From the NCBI GenBank assembly GCA_963773105.1, contig CAVZAA010000004.1, positions 310,001-374,000 on the forward strand: 64,000 nucleotides of DNA. The letters are read 5' to 3'. Each line of letters opens with the position of its first letter. Positions within the stretch are counted from its first letter, which is position 1. This stretch comes from Trebonia sp963773105 (GTDB taxonomy: Bacteria; Actinomycetota; Actinomycetes; Streptosporangiales; Streptosporangiaceae). The position numbers and the translations under genes are program-made. Shown here in pieces: positions 17,341 through 26,229 of the stretch. Below the pieces are notes generated by a model that was given only the letters and a program-made list of their open reading frames with translations, was not told the origin of the DNA and made no database searches.

Positions 17341-17834
17341 CGGCGGGCGAGGGGGTGGCGCTGCTGCGGGCCGAGATCGACGCCGTGCTCGCGGACTGGG
17401 CTTACCACCTCGACCACGGCCAGTTCGACGAGCTGGCGGAGCTGTTCACCGACGACGCGCTGTTCGTCACCGGCCCGGTGGAGCTGCGCGGCAGAGTCAA
17501 GATCAAAAATCGGTATCTCGAACGGACCGTGGTTCGCTCTACCCGGCACACCTACAGTGGCCTGCGGGTAAGCGTCGTCGGGGGTGGCCCGGAGACCGCT
17601 GCGGCCGCCACCGTCGGCCGACCTGACGGCGCCCGCCCGGCGCGGGTGCGCGCCTCGTCCACCTGGGTCAACTACGCGGCCAACGCCGCGACCCCGGTCG
17701 ACGACGTCGGCGTCTATCTCGTGGCCGACTTCGACGACGTGCTGACCTGGTGCGCGGACGAACGCTGGCGGATCAGCGAGCGGCGGATCATCCCGGTTTT
17801 CCGCGATCCCGCCCGGGCCCCGATCACGGCCTGA
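17337..17834 (+). CDS. SnoaL-like (NTF2-fold) protein
   Basis: A 165-residue NTF2-fold protein. The segment LADWAYHLDHGQFDELAELFTDDALFVTGPVELRG is the start of SnoaL_4 domains, which are related to the beta subunits of ring-hydroxylating dioxygenases. RNRYLERT-like and WRISERRIIPVF pieces complete the cone. It begins at a GTG overlapping the FAH stop codon, a hallmark of coupled translation, so it most likely acts on the same pathway. Candidate roles are dehydratase, isomerase or a non-catalytic subunit; no catalytic histidine-aspartate pair can be assigned with certainty. The larger open frame around it is out of frame with the FAH gene and not real upstream of 17337. Confidence 0.8.
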   Translation: MTAGEGVALLRAEIDAVLADWAYHLDHGQFDELAELFTDDALFVTGPVELRGRVKIKNRYLERTVVRSTRHTYSGLRVSVVGGGPETAAAATVGRPDGARPARVRASSTWVNYAANAATPVDDVGVYLVADFDDVLTWCADERWRISERRIIPVFRDPARAPITA

Positions 17835-18035
17835 CCGCTTCCGTTTCCCGCCCTCCGAGCGGCGATCAGGGACGGGCTGGTAACAATGCGGGCCGCGACT
17901 AGCGACGGCGCGTCACCCAATGTTTCCATCAGTAGCCATACGGTAACTATAAGCAACGGCTGAGCTGCATGCGTTCCCCCCCGAGGCGGCCAGGCACTGA
18001 TCGCAACGGTAACGAGCGAAGCGCTGGGGGCGATA

Positions 18036-20442
18036 ATGCCGAGACCTGTTCGGAGCGACCAAAAGTATCTGCCTGGGCTGGACGGGCTGCGCGCGATCGC
18101 CGTGACGGCGGTCATCGTGTACCACCTCGGCTACGGGTGGGCGCAGGGCGGACTGCTCGGAGTGGGCGTGTTCTTCACCCTCAGCGGCTACCTCATCACC
18201 GACATCCTGGTCGGGCAGTTCGCCGCTGCTGGACGGATCAAGCTCGGCGACTTCTGGCTGCGACGGGCGCGGCGGCTGCTGCCGGCCTTGTTCGTGATGC
18301 TCGCGGTGGTCACGGTGTGGGTGAACGCGTTCAACCGCACGTTCGTGCCCGGGTACCGGGGCGACGTCGTCGCCTCCGGGCTCTACGTCAACAACTGGTG
18401 GTACATCTTCCAGCACGACTCCTACTACTCCCGGTTCGCGCCGCCCGCGCCCCTCGACCACCTCTGGTCGCTGGCCGTGGAGGAACAGTTCTACCTGGTG
18501 TGGCCATGGGTGGTGCTGGCGATGGTGCTGCTGGCGGGATGGCTGGTGAAGCGGCGGCGCGTCCGCCTGCTCGGGCCCGGCGCCCACGTCGGCGGTAGCG
18601 CCGACGGCGGCGCCGCTGCCGCCGCTGCCGCGGCGACCGCCAAGGCGGGCGAAAACGACTTCCTGAGCGGGCGCGCGCGCTGGGCGATGGCCGGCGTTGC
18701 GCTCGTGCTCGCGGTAGCGTCCGCGATCGAGATGGCCATGCTCTACCACCCCGGGTACGACCCGACGCGGGTGTATGAGGGGACCGACACGCGGGCGTTC
18801 GGGCTGCTGATCGGCGCGGCGGTGGCGATGGTGTACCCCACCAGGCGAGGCGGCCGTACACTCTCGGCCGGACCGCGGCGACTGCTCGACGCGGCCGGCC
18901 TGGCCGGCCTGGTGGTGGTCGTGCTGCTGGTGTGGCGGACCAACCAATACTCGCCGTTCATGTTCCGCGGCGGGCTCGAGCTCCTGTCGGTGGCGACGGC
19001 GCTGGTCGTCGCGGCCGTCGCGACGCCGGGCGGGCTGCTCGGCCGGACGCTCGGCTGGACCCCGATGCGCTGGATCGGAGTCCGCTCCTACGGCATCTAC
19101 CTGTGGCACTACCCGATCATCGTGCTGACCGCGGCGGCCGGCACTGTCGGCACGCCGGTGAGCGCGGTTCGGGCGGTGGTCCTGGTCGCCGTGACCGTCG
19201 CGATCGCCGCCCTTTCCTGGCGGTTCATCGAGGAGCCGATCCGCCGCGGTAGCTACCGGCGGACGGCCCCGGCCACCGTCGCGAGCGCGCGCGCAGCGCG
19301 CAGTCGGCGGCGGTCACGTCGTCGTCCTCGGAGGCACTGCCGGGGGCGGCGCAGCGGCGGACGGTGCAGTCACTGCTAGCGGGGGCACGGCCGGCAACGC
19401 CGGTGCCCGTGAAGTCGCCGGCGCTGGCGCTGGCGGCCGACGACGGTTCAGCGTGCTCACGTCGCCGCTGGCCATCGGCGGGCTCTGCCTGCTCGCCACG
19501 GCGGGCATCACCGCCGGGGTGACCTCGTCGAACGCGGGCCAGGCGAGCAACACGGCCGATACCGCCGCTGCGGGTGCCGCGGGCGCCGGCGCCACGGCGC
19601 TTGCGCAGTCGGCGGCGACGGGCACGACGGCAGAAAACCAGAGTGGCGCCGCCGCGATAGCGCGGTCGGCCTCGATGACGTCGGTCGCGCCCAGCCACGG
19701 CAAGCCAGCCGTCACTCCGACCGCCGCCGCCAGCTCCAGTCCCTCCTCGACCGGGCAGAGCGGCGGCTACGCGCTCCAGCCGGTCGTCGGCGGCCCGCCG
19801 ACCACCCTCGCCACCGGCGCGGCGATCGTGGCGGCGCTGCCCACGCCGCCGCCGCGAACCTCCTGCACGTCGGTCGTGCACATCGGGGACTCCACCTCGG
19901 ATGGGCTGTTCTCCAGCGACTACCTGCCCAACAAGGCGCAGCAGATCCCCGCCCAGTACGCCAATGTCGGGGTCAAGACCACCTACGACCGGGTCGTCGG
20001 GGCGACTTCGGTGGTCGAGTCGCTGCCGGGCACCCCCAACGCCTCCAAGATGGCGAGCCAGATGATCAAGAGCGGCTACCACGGCTGCTGGGTGATCGCG
20101 CTCGGCACCAACGACACCGCCGACGTGGCCGTCGGCTCCGAGATCAGCCGCGCGGCGCGGATCAAGCAGATGATGGGGCTGATCGGCAGCCAGCCGGTCA
20201 TGTGGGTCGAGGTGAAGTCGCTGCTGTCGTCCGGCCCCTACGCGGAGTCGAACATGGAGCTATGGAACCAGGCACTGCAGCAGGCGCTGCCGTCCTACCC
20301 GAACATGCGGCTGTACAACTGGCCCGCGGTGGTGCAGAACTCCTGGTACATCAACGACGGCATCCACTTCACCTCGCAGGGCTACGCCCACCGAGGCAAG
20401 ATGATCGCCGAGGCCCTGGCCGAGGCCTTCCCTGCGAACTGA
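18036..20442 (+). pseudogene. O-acyltransferase fused to SGNH hydrolase, interrupted by a +1 frameshift
   Basis: The first frame (18036-19379) encodes an acyltransferase-3 membrane domain: LPGLDGLRAIAV near the start, GVGVFFTLSGYLITD, the active-site LDHLWSLAVEEQFYLVWP, about ten spans, and SWRFIEEPIRRG. It then degenerates into an arginine-rich tail. Another frame, open throughout this stretch, continues as a membrane segment and an SGNH domain (HIGDSTSDGLF, ALGTNDTADV, INDGIHFTSQGYAHRG) to 20442. Removing one base near 19285-19300, in a GCGCGC-rich tract, restores one 801-residue protein of a known domain order. Such enzymes acetylate cell-surface glycans or glycopeptidolipids. Either the frameshift is an assembly error or the gene makes two pieces. 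An in-frame GTG at 19453 could start the second piece. Confidence 0.82.
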
Positions 20443-20466
20443 GCCGGCCGCTCGGCGCTGCCAGAA

Positions 20467-20500
20467 CTGACCCCCGCCCGGACAGCCGGGCAGGGGTCAG
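20467..20500. terminator. Bidirectional hairpin between acyltransferase/SGNH and cbbX
   Basis: A 15-base arm at 20467-20481 (CTGACCCCCGCCCGG) pairs with 20486-20500 at 14 of 15 positions across an ACAG loop. It lies between two convergent genes and just touches the cbbX stop codon, so it can serve both. Confidence 0.65.
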
Positions 20501-21450
20501 TCGCCGGGCCGGGGTTCCAGGATGTCGGCCGGCTCAAGGCGCATAAGCTCGTCCCGGGTCCACTCGCGATGCAGCTCGGACGAGACGCGGTGCGCGTGCC
20601 GAAGTCGCGCGAGCTCGAGCGAGTTGCGCACCGTGCGGGCGTTGGCGAAGTGCGGCTCGGCCATCATCCGGGCGACCTCGTCCCGCAGCGCCTCCTCCGC
20701 CGCCGGCGACAGGTAGTAGGCGGACCGCTCGAGCATCATCGCGCCGATGGCGCTCAGCTCGTCGATGTCGTAGGAGGCGAAGTCCAGGTGATGCGCGATC
20801 CGCGAGCGCATCCCCGGGTTCGACTCGAAGAACACGTCCATGCGGTCCTTGTAGCCGGCCAGGATGACGACCAGATCGCTGCGGTTGTTCTCCATCACCT
20901 GGAGCAGGATGTCGATGGCCTCCTGCCCGTAGTCCTTGGAGTCCGTCGCCCGGTACAGGTAGTACGCCTCGTCGATGAAGAGCACGCCGCCCATCGCCCG
21001 CTCGAGGACCCGGTGGGTCTTCGGCGCGGTCTGGCCGATGTACTCCCCCACCAGGTCGTCGCGCATCGCGTGAACCAGCGCGGCGGACTCCAGGTAGCCG
21101 AGCCGGTGCAGCAACTCCGCCATCCGCAACGCGACCGTGGTCTTACCGGTGCCGGGCGCGCCGGTGAAGCACATGTGCAGGTTGGGCCTCGGCGCGGTCA
21201 GGCCGTAGCGCTGCCTGGCCTGGTCGACCAGGAGCAGCGCCGCGATCTCCTCCACCCGCTTCTTGATCGGCGCCAGGCCGACGAGCTGGCGGTTTAGCTG
21301 CTCGATGATGTCGTCGATGCCCGCCGCCTCGCGCTCGGCCGCGAACGTCACCGTGGCGTCCTCGCGCAGCTGTACGTTGCGCGCGCCGTCGGCTCGGCGT
21401 AGCCGCGACGTCTTTCCATTCCCCGACTGAAACCGGCCGACCGCGCTCAA
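20497..21450 (-). CDS. cbbX: CbbX-type AAA+ ATPase (red-type Rubisco activase family)
   Basis: A 317-residue single-domain AAA+ protein. Walker A is GAPGTGKT (97-104), the pore loop EYIGQTAPKTHRVLERAMGG holds the YIG motif (137-139), and Walker B is VLFIDEAYYLY. The run DYGQEAIDILLQVMENNRSD, then AGYKDRMDVFF, and PHFANARTVRNSLELARLR near the end are diagnostic for CbbX. CbbX hexamers pull on the C-terminus of red-type Rubisco large subunit to remove inhibitory sugar phosphates. No cbbL, cbbS or other Calvin-cycle gene occurs in this window, which is unusual since cbbX normally follows cbbLS. Either Rubisco genes lie elsewhere or this copy serves another target. The gene is monocistronic and convergent with the acyltransferase. 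Confidence 0.88.
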   Translation of the reverse strand: MSAVGRFQSGNGKTSRLRRADGARNVQLREDATVTFAAEREAAGIDDIIEQLNRQLVGLAPIKKRVEEIAALLLVDQARQRYGLTAPRPNLHMCFTGAPGTGKTTVALRMAELLHRLGYLESAALVHAMRDDLVGEYIGQTAPKTHRVLERAMGGVLFIDEAYYLYRATDSKDYGQEAIDILLQVMENNRSDLVVILAGYKDRMDVFFESNPGMRSRIAHHLDFASYDIDELSAIGAMMLERSAYYLSPAAEEALRDEVARMMAEPHFANARTVRNSLELARLRHAHRVSSELHREWTRDELMRLEPADILEPRPGD

Positions 21451-21568
21451 AGCACTCCCTTATCGATGCTGGTCACCAGTCTGCCCTGCGCACGGAAGCA
21501 CTTCGCACCCGAGGTGGCGCCCCGCCGGCGGCCGCCCGGATCGGGGCACCGCCCTTGATTGGGGGACG

Positions 21569-22714
21569 TTACCGGCCGAAAGCGGCCCGGCCCAGGGCAA
21601 GCGCGATCGAGTCGTCCTGCGGGGTGTGGACACGGGCGCAGAGCACGTCCCGGTAGTGCCGTTCGAGCGGGTTCTTCCTACTCAGGCCGTTGTTGCCGGT
21701 AAGCGCCAGCGCCTGCTCCACCGAGCTGATCGCGGCCCTGGTCGCGACCAGCTTGACGGCGGGGGCGCGACTCACCGCGGTCTCGTCGCCGTCGTCGACG
21801 CGCCGGGCGACGGCGTCCACCAGGTCGGCGGCCGAGCCAAGGGCGGACTCGATCTCGCCGACCGCCTGCTGGAAACGGGGCAAGGTGGCGAGCGGGGCAC
21901 CCAGAGACGCCGGGGTCCGTTCGGACAAAAATCTTATGAGCCACTCCCGTGCGGCAGACGCGACGCCTAGATAGAGAGCGCTCAGGCCGAGGGAGTTCCA
22001 CGCCATCAGCGCCACGGCCGAGCCCGGCGGCGGGTCGGGAATGGCCGCCGCCGGGGTGGAATCGAAGGACACGTCGTCGCTGCGGCTCGCGCGCAGGCCG
22101 AGATGGTCCCAGGTGCGCTCGATCGTGATGCCGGGCGCGTCGTCCCTGACCAGGAAGCTGCCCGCCCTCGGCTCGGCGTCATCGACGCGAGCCCAGACCG
22201 CCATCAAGCGCAGACCTTCCGCGCCGGTGGAGAAGATCTTCCGGCCGGTGACCGACCAGCCTTCCCCGCCCGCCCCGGTCCTGCGGGCGACCGTCTTCGG
22301 CAGGCCGCCGCGGGCCGGGGTGCCGAGCTCCGGCTCCACCCGGAGCGCGTTGATCGGCACCGGGCCGGCCCCCGACTCGGCCAGTGCCGCCCGGTACACG
22401 TCGTCCGGCCAGGTCGGCGTGGCCGCCTGGGCGGCATGCGTGAACAGCGTCATCGCGGTGATGAGGGCCACCGACGGATCACCCCGGCCGAGCGCGCCGA
22501 GGATGCGCGCGGTGTCGGCCAGCCCGCCGCCGGGGCCGCCGTAGCGGCGGGCGACCGTCGCGGTGAGCAGCCCCGCCTGGTGGACGACGCGGATCCCCTC
22601 GGCCGGGAAGTCGGCGGTCCGGTCGTTGCGCTCGGCGTTCGCCGCCAGGGCGCGGGTGACCTCGGCCAGCCGGGCCGTGTCCGCGAGCGGGATACCGATT
22701 ATTTCGGTTGACAT
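21569..22714 (-). CDS. Acyl-CoA dehydrogenase-like flavoprotein
   Basis: A 381-residue acyl-CoA dehydrogenase-fold protein. The N-terminal helical domain includes VARRYGGPGGGLADTARILGALGRGD, the middle barrel GWSVTGRKIFSTGAEGL, and the C-terminal bundle WLIRFLSERTPASLG with NGLSRKNPLERHYRDVLCARVHTPQDD. The closing pattern resembles DszC/SfnB-like flavin monooxygenases and related dehydrogenases more than classical fatty-acid enzymes, and the usual catalytic glutamate cannot be confirmed. Desulfurisation-type monooxygenase or acyl-CoA dehydrogenase are both possible. The ATG at 22714 falls inside a short AT-rich palindrome, with no clear ribosome-binding site. It is followed at some distance by cbbX, with no obvious link. 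Confidence 0.78.
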   Translation of the reverse strand: MSTEIIGIPLADTARLAEVTRALAANAERNDRTADFPAEGIRVVHQAGLLTATVARRYGGPGGGLADTARILGALGRGDPSVALITAMTLFTHAAQAATPTWPDDVYRAALAESGAGPVPINALRVEPELGTPARGGLPKTVARRTGAGGEGWSVTGRKIFSTGAEGLRLMAVWARVDDAEPRAGSFLVRDDAPGITIERTWDHLGLRASRSDDVSFDSTPAAAIPDPPPGSAVALMAWNSLGLSALYLGVASAAREWLIRFLSERTPASLGAPLATLPRFQQAVGEIESALGSAADLVDAVARRVDDGDETAVSRAPAVKLVATRAAISSVEQALALTGNNGLSRKNPLERHYRDVLCARVHTPQDDSIALALGRAAFGR

Positions 22715-22727
22715 AATAGTAATTATG
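22712..22727. promoter_or_regulatory. AT-rich palindrome covering the start codon of the flavoprotein gene
   Basis: CATAAT (22712-22717) and ATTATG (22722-22727) form a perfect 6-bp inverted repeat with a 4-base spacer. One arm contains the gene's own ATG. In this G+C-rich region such an AT dyad stands out and could be a repressor site or an extended -10 element of a leaderless transcript. Confidence 0.35.
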
Positions 22728-22764
22728 CCGCCCGTTGTCGCGTGCGGTCGCCGCGGCTGCCGCC

Positions 22765-23226
22765 CTAGCCGCGCCTGCCCGGGCGGTCGAGCAGGGTGAA
22801 GTCGGCGAAGTCGAAGCCGGGGGCCACCACGCAGCTGACCAGGACCTCGGACGCGGCCGCGGGGCGGGCGGACTGCCAGTGGCCGGCCGGGATGACGTGC
22901 TGCGGCCGCTGGCCGCCGGTCAGGTCCGATCCCAGGGTGGCGATGGCCGGGGTGTCCGACGGCGTGTCGCGGTCGCCGCCGTCGAGCAGGGTGAGCGGAC
23001 CGCCCGAATGCCAGAGCCAGACCTCGTCCGACCTGACCCGATGCCAGGCGGATTCCTCACCGGGGGCGAGCAGGAAGTAGATGCCGGTGGCGGCGGCGCG
23101 CGGACCCGGGTAGCCGTCCGGCACGGACTCCGGGGCGGCGCGCCACGTCTCCCTGAACCAGCCGCCCTCCGGGTGCGGCGCGAGATCGAGCAGGTCGGCC
23201 GTCGTCGGCCGGGGTCGCTGGTCCAT
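22765..23226 (-). CDS. DUF985 cupin protein
   Basis: A 153-residue cupin of the DUF985 family. Signature pieces are DLAPHPEGGWFRETW at the N-terminus, ATGIYFLLAPGEESAWHRVRSDEVWLWHSG (the cupin metal/ligand strand with its histidines), QHVIPAGHWQSARP and VSCVVAPGFDFADFTLL at the end. The ATG at 23226 is the most family-like start. The frame is open beyond it but overlaps the neighbouring DUF202 gene. The family is widespread, soluble and cytoplasmic; proposed roles include sugar or nucleotide-derivative isomerisation, none proven. It is 25 bp downstream of the DUF202 pair on the same strand and could share its transcript. Confidence 0.86.
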   Translation of the reverse strand: MDQRPRPTTADLLDLAPHPEGGWFRETWRAAPESVPDGYPGPRAAATGIYFLLAPGEESAWHRVRSDEVWLWHSGGPLTLLDGGDRDTPSDTPAIATLGSDLTGGQRPQHVIPAGHWQSARPAAASEVLVSCVVAPGFDFADFTLLDRPGRRG

Positions 23227-23251
23227 GGTGCAACTATGCCCCGGCCCCGGG

Positions 23252-23611
23252 TTAGCGGAGGGCGCCGGGGGCGTTGCGGCCGAGGATCGCGATGATGAGG
23301 CAGAGCGCCGAGACGGCGACGATCGAGACGGTGATGAGGAACAGCCTGGTCGCCCTGGCCACCGGCATGACCGGGAGCCGATCGCCCGCGCCCGGGCCGA
23401 CACCCCTGGTCACCCGGCCGAGCTGCCAGATCAACGGGGCGATGGCCAAGATGATCAGGCCGGTTATCACGTTCTCCTTGAGCACGGCGCCGCCGAGGGC
23501 GGCGAACGAGATCGCGGTCCTCGTCCACGACAGCGCGGTCCGCTCCCTGGCCAGGCCCGAGTCGCGCTCCTCGGGGTCGTCGGCCGTCGGATCCTGCTCC
23601 GGGGTCGTCAT
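23252..23611 (-). CDS. DUF202 membrane protein
   Basis: A 119-residue DUF202 protein. It shows the family mark SGLARERTALSWTRTAISFAAL followed by three hydrophobic segments (about residues 33-50, 53-68 and 90-112). The start ATG at 23611 overlaps the stop of the upstream DUF202 gene by four bases (ATGA), so the pair is co-translated and may form a hetero-oligomer in the membrane. Function is unknown. The frame continues far upstream on paper, but that part is only antiparallel noise within the partner gene. Confidence 0.85.
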   Translation of the reverse strand: MTTPEQDPTADDPEERDSGLARERTALSWTRTAISFAALGGAVLKENVITGLIILAIAPLIWQLGRVTRGVGPGAGDRLPVMPVARATRLFLITVSIVAVSALCLIIAILGRNAPGALR

Positions 23612-24006
23612 CGCAGGGCCGAGAGGAGCAGGACGATGCCGGAGACGATCGCCATCCCGGTGATGGCGGCGGCCAGCACCCATGGCATCACCGACCGGGG
23701 CAGCGGCTCGCCCCGGCGCAGCGCCCGCTGGTTGCGCACCCACTCGGCGTAGGCGACGATCGCGAGCACCGCGCCGAGCGCGATCAGCGGCACGCCGAGC
23801 AGGTGACGTCCGGCCGGGACGCCGGGGAACGGCGGCAGCAGCTGCACGATGGCGAGCCCGGCCACCACCAGGGCCAGCGCCGTCCGGCTCCAGGCCAGGA
23901 ACGTGCGCTCGTTCGCGAACGTGAACCGCGGGTCCGGCTCGGTGCCGCCGGCGTCCCGCTCGACCGTCCCCGGCAGCAGCGCCGCCAGGCGCCTTGACCA
24001 TGACAT
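23608..24006 (-). CDS. YidH-like DUF202 membrane protein
   Basis: A 132-residue DUF202/YidH-family protein. DPRFTFANERTFLAWSRTALAL is the conserved N-terminal motif; three membrane segments follow (about residues 42-62, 68-88 and 108-130). It overlaps its downstream paralogue by four bases. Paired DUF202 genes (YidH/YidG-like) occur in many bacteria with unknown function. The ATG at 24006 is well placed, with a GGAGG site about 6 bases upstream. Confidence 0.86.
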   Translation of the reverse strand: MSWSRRLAALLPGTVERDAGGTEPDPRFTFANERTFLAWSRTALALVVAGLAIVQLLPPFPGVPAGRHLLGVPLIALGAVLAIVAYAEWVRNQRALRRGEPLPRSVMPWVLAAAITGMAIVSGIVLLLSALR

Positions 24007-24140
24007 CCGACGAGACCTCCCTCCGGTCCGGGCGTACCTCGGTCCCGCCCGCCATTCTGCCGGTTACCGATGTAACGCCGCGCCTCGGGTTAGCAGCCGG
24101 CCGCGCCGATGACGCGGACGCGGCGCCAGCCGGCTCAGCC

Positions 24141-24692
24141 TCAGTCCTGGCCGACCGGGCCTGCGGGCGTGGCGGGGAGCGTGCCGTCGGGCGGGTCGGG
24201 GGGCGGGTCGGGGGTGTCGGCCAGCCGGTCGATCGCGCGCGCCAGCGCGTCGAGGGCGGGGACAGCGGCGGCGAGCGCACGGCGCTGCTTGGTCGGCAGC
24301 GTCGACAGCGCCAGGTGAAGCACGGCCGCGTTGGTGGCCTGCCAGGCGAGCACCGCCTGGTGGCCCGCCTCGGTCACGGTCAGCTCGACCGCCCGCCGGT
24401 CGTCCGCGGCCGCGACCCGGTCGAGCATCCCGCGCGAGCTGAGCGCGTTGACGATCGTGGTGACGGTGTTCGGCCGCATGTTCAGCAGCCGCGCGAGCTG
24501 GCCGGGACGCGCCCCTGGATGTTCGGCCAGCGCCGCCAGCAGCTCGAACTGGGCCACCGCGAGGGTGTTACCGGGATCGGCCACGCGGGCGCCGCGGCGC
24601 AGCGCGCGGCGGAGCCTCGCGATCCCCTCGGCCAGGCCGTCGGCCTGCGGCGCGGTACCGCCCGCGGGCTCTCGGGAACCGCCACCGGTCAC
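24141..24692 (-). CDS. MarR-family transcriptional regulator
   Basis: A 183-residue MarR regulator. The winged helix-turn-helix is seen in VAQFELLAALAEHPGARPGQ, then ARLLNMRPNTVTTIVNALSSRGMLDR and DDRRAVELTVTEAGHQAV. The C-terminal helix contains LPTKQRRALAAAVPALDALA and ends in a proline-rich tail. The start is a GTG at 24692 that overlaps the MFS transporter stop by four bases, so the two are one translationally coupled operon. The expected role is ligand-relieved repression of this efflux operon, probably through the dyad at 26154-26171. Confidence 0.88.
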   Translation of the reverse strand: MTGGGSREPAGGTAPQADGLAEGIARLRRALRRGARVADPGNTLAVAQFELLAALAEHPGARPGQLARLLNMRPNTVTTIVNALSSRGMLDRVAAADDRRAVELTVTEAGHQAVLAWQATNAAVLHLALSTLPTKQRRALAAAVPALDALARAIDRLADTPDPPPDPPDGTLPATPAGPVGQD

Positions 24693-26107
24693 CGCTGCCC
24701 GCGCCTCTCCCGGCGGCCGTGGTGCTGACCGCACCAGACCGCGATCAGCGCCACGGCCGCGAGCGCCGCCATGGACAGCGTGCGGCCGGCCTCGGGCTGG
24801 CGCAGGAACGTGCCGACGTGCAGTCCGATCGATACCAGGGCCACGCCGAGCGCGGTGCCGATGCCTCGGGTCATGTTCACCATCCCGCCTGCCGCCGCCG
24901 CATCCCGTGCGGGGACGGTCGCCATGATCTCGGCGTTGTTGGCCGGAGTGTATATGCCGAGCCCCACGCCCAGCAGACCGAGCAGCAGCACTGACAGCGC
25001 ATCGGGAGCGGGCACCGCCAGCGCCGCCGCGGACCCGGCGGCGAGAGCCCCGCCGAGGGCGCACCGGCCGCCGTTCGGCCAGCGGGCCGGGATCAGCCGG
25101 TCGGCGGCCACGGCGGCGAGGCCGAACCCGGCCGGCAGCGCGGTGAGCAGCAGGCCGGCCGCCGCCGCGCTGCCGCCGCGAGCGGCGACCACCTGCGGGA
25201 AGAGCACCAGCGGCCCGAACAGGACCAGGTAGGCGCAGAGCGCGCCGCCGAGCGCCGGGCCCGCGCCGGCGGCGGACAGCGCCCGCAGGTCAAGCAGCGG
25301 CGCCGCCGCCCGCCGCGAGTGCCGCACCAGGGCCGCTCCCGCCGTCACCGCCACCGCCACGCACGTCGCCACTGCCCAGACCGGCAGGCCGAGCCCGGAC
25401 AGGGACGAGACGGCCAGCAGGCCGGCTGAGGTCGACGCGGCCAGCAGTCCCAGCCCGCCCAGGTCGCCGCCGCGACCGCCGGCCCCGCGATCGCCTCCCT
25501 CCCTGGTACGCGGCAGCAGGTACCAGCCGGCCACGAGCGCGAGCAACCCCACGGGCACGTTGATCAGGAACACCCAGCGCCAGCCCACCGTCCCCACCAG
25601 CACGCCGCCGACGACCGGGCCGCACGCGAGGCCGACGGCCTGGGCCGCCGCCTGGATGCCGAGCGCCGTCCGGCGGGTCCGCGCGGGGACGCTGGTGACC
25701 ACCAGCGCCACGCTGTTGGCCTGCAGCAGCGCCGCCCCGGCGGCCTGGATCACGCGCAGCACGATGAGCACGCCGAGCGAGGGCGCGAGCCCGCAGGCGG
25801 CCGAGGCGCCGGAGAACACCACGAACCCGTACAGGTACAGCAGCTTGCGCCCGGCCCGGTCCGACCACCGGCCGGCCGGGACCAGCAGCGCGGTCAGCAC
25901 CAGCAGGTACGCGAGCGAGACCCACTGCGTCGCCGCCAGCCCGGTGCCGAACTGGCGCTGCAGCGCGGGGAAGGCCACCGTCACAACGCTCGCGTCCAGC
26001 TGCCCCATGAACGCGCCGAAGCACACCGTGGCGACCGCGAACCACGGCGCCAGCGGATGCTCGCGGATCGCCGTCGGCCGCGCGGGCTCGCGCAGCAGCG
26101 TCACCAT
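24689..26107 (-). CDS. MFS drug-efflux transporter, DHA2 (EmrB/QacA) type
   Basis: A 472-residue major-facilitator transporter with 13-14 predicted spans, the size of the DHA2 family. It starts with the substrate-channel motif FMGQLDASVVTVAFPALQ and has the motif-A-like GRWSDRAGRKLLYL between spans 2 and 3. Motif C is represented by GIQAAAQAVGLACGPVVGGVL followed by GWRWVFLINVPVG. It should export drugs or metabolites using the proton gradient. I chose the ATG at 26107; the open frame extends 23 codons further, but that would run through the putative operator. It is the first gene of the operon with the MarR regulator and divergent from the ammonia-lyase. Confidence 0.88.
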   Translation of the reverse strand: MVTLLREPARPTAIREHPLAPWFAVATVCFGAFMGQLDASVVTVAFPALQRQFGTGLAATQWVSLAYLLVLTALLVPAGRWSDRAGRKLLYLYGFVVFSGASAACGLAPSLGVLIVLRVIQAAGAALLQANSVALVVTSVPARTRRTALGIQAAAQAVGLACGPVVGGVLVGTVGWRWVFLINVPVGLLALVAGWYLLPRTREGGDRGAGGRGGDLGGLGLLAASTSAGLLAVSSLSGLGLPVWAVATCVAVAVTAGAALVRHSRRAAAPLLDLRALSAAGAGPALGGALCAYLVLFGPLVLFPQVVAARGGSAAAAGLLLTALPAGFGLAAVAADRLIPARWPNGGRCALGGALAAGSAAALAVPAPDALSVLLLGLLGVGLGIYTPANNAEIMATVPARDAAAAGGMVNMTRGIGTALGVALVSIGLHVGTFLRQPEAGRTLSMAALAAVALIAVWCGQHHGRRERRGQR

Positions 26108-26153
26108 GACCGGGCAGCCGCCGTCATCATTGTCTCTCGTTTCTATCTGTAAC

Positions 26154-26171
26154 AGAACTATTATTAGTTCT
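26154..26171. promoter_or_regulatory. Perfect dyad in the MFS/MarR promoter region
   Basis: AGAACTA (26154-26160) and TAGTTCT (26165-26171) form a perfect inverted repeat around TTAT. A related half-site, AGAACTTAA, follows 6 bases later. The surrounding 60 bp are AT-rich, unlike the rest of the window. The position, 47 bp upstream of the MFS start and 59 bp before the divergent gene, and the 18-bp size suit a MarR dimer operator. Confidence 0.6.
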
Positions 26172-26229
26172 AACACAGAACTTAATAGCTCGGCAAAACG
26201 AGCGGCTGCGGAGTGCCTATCATGGCCTC

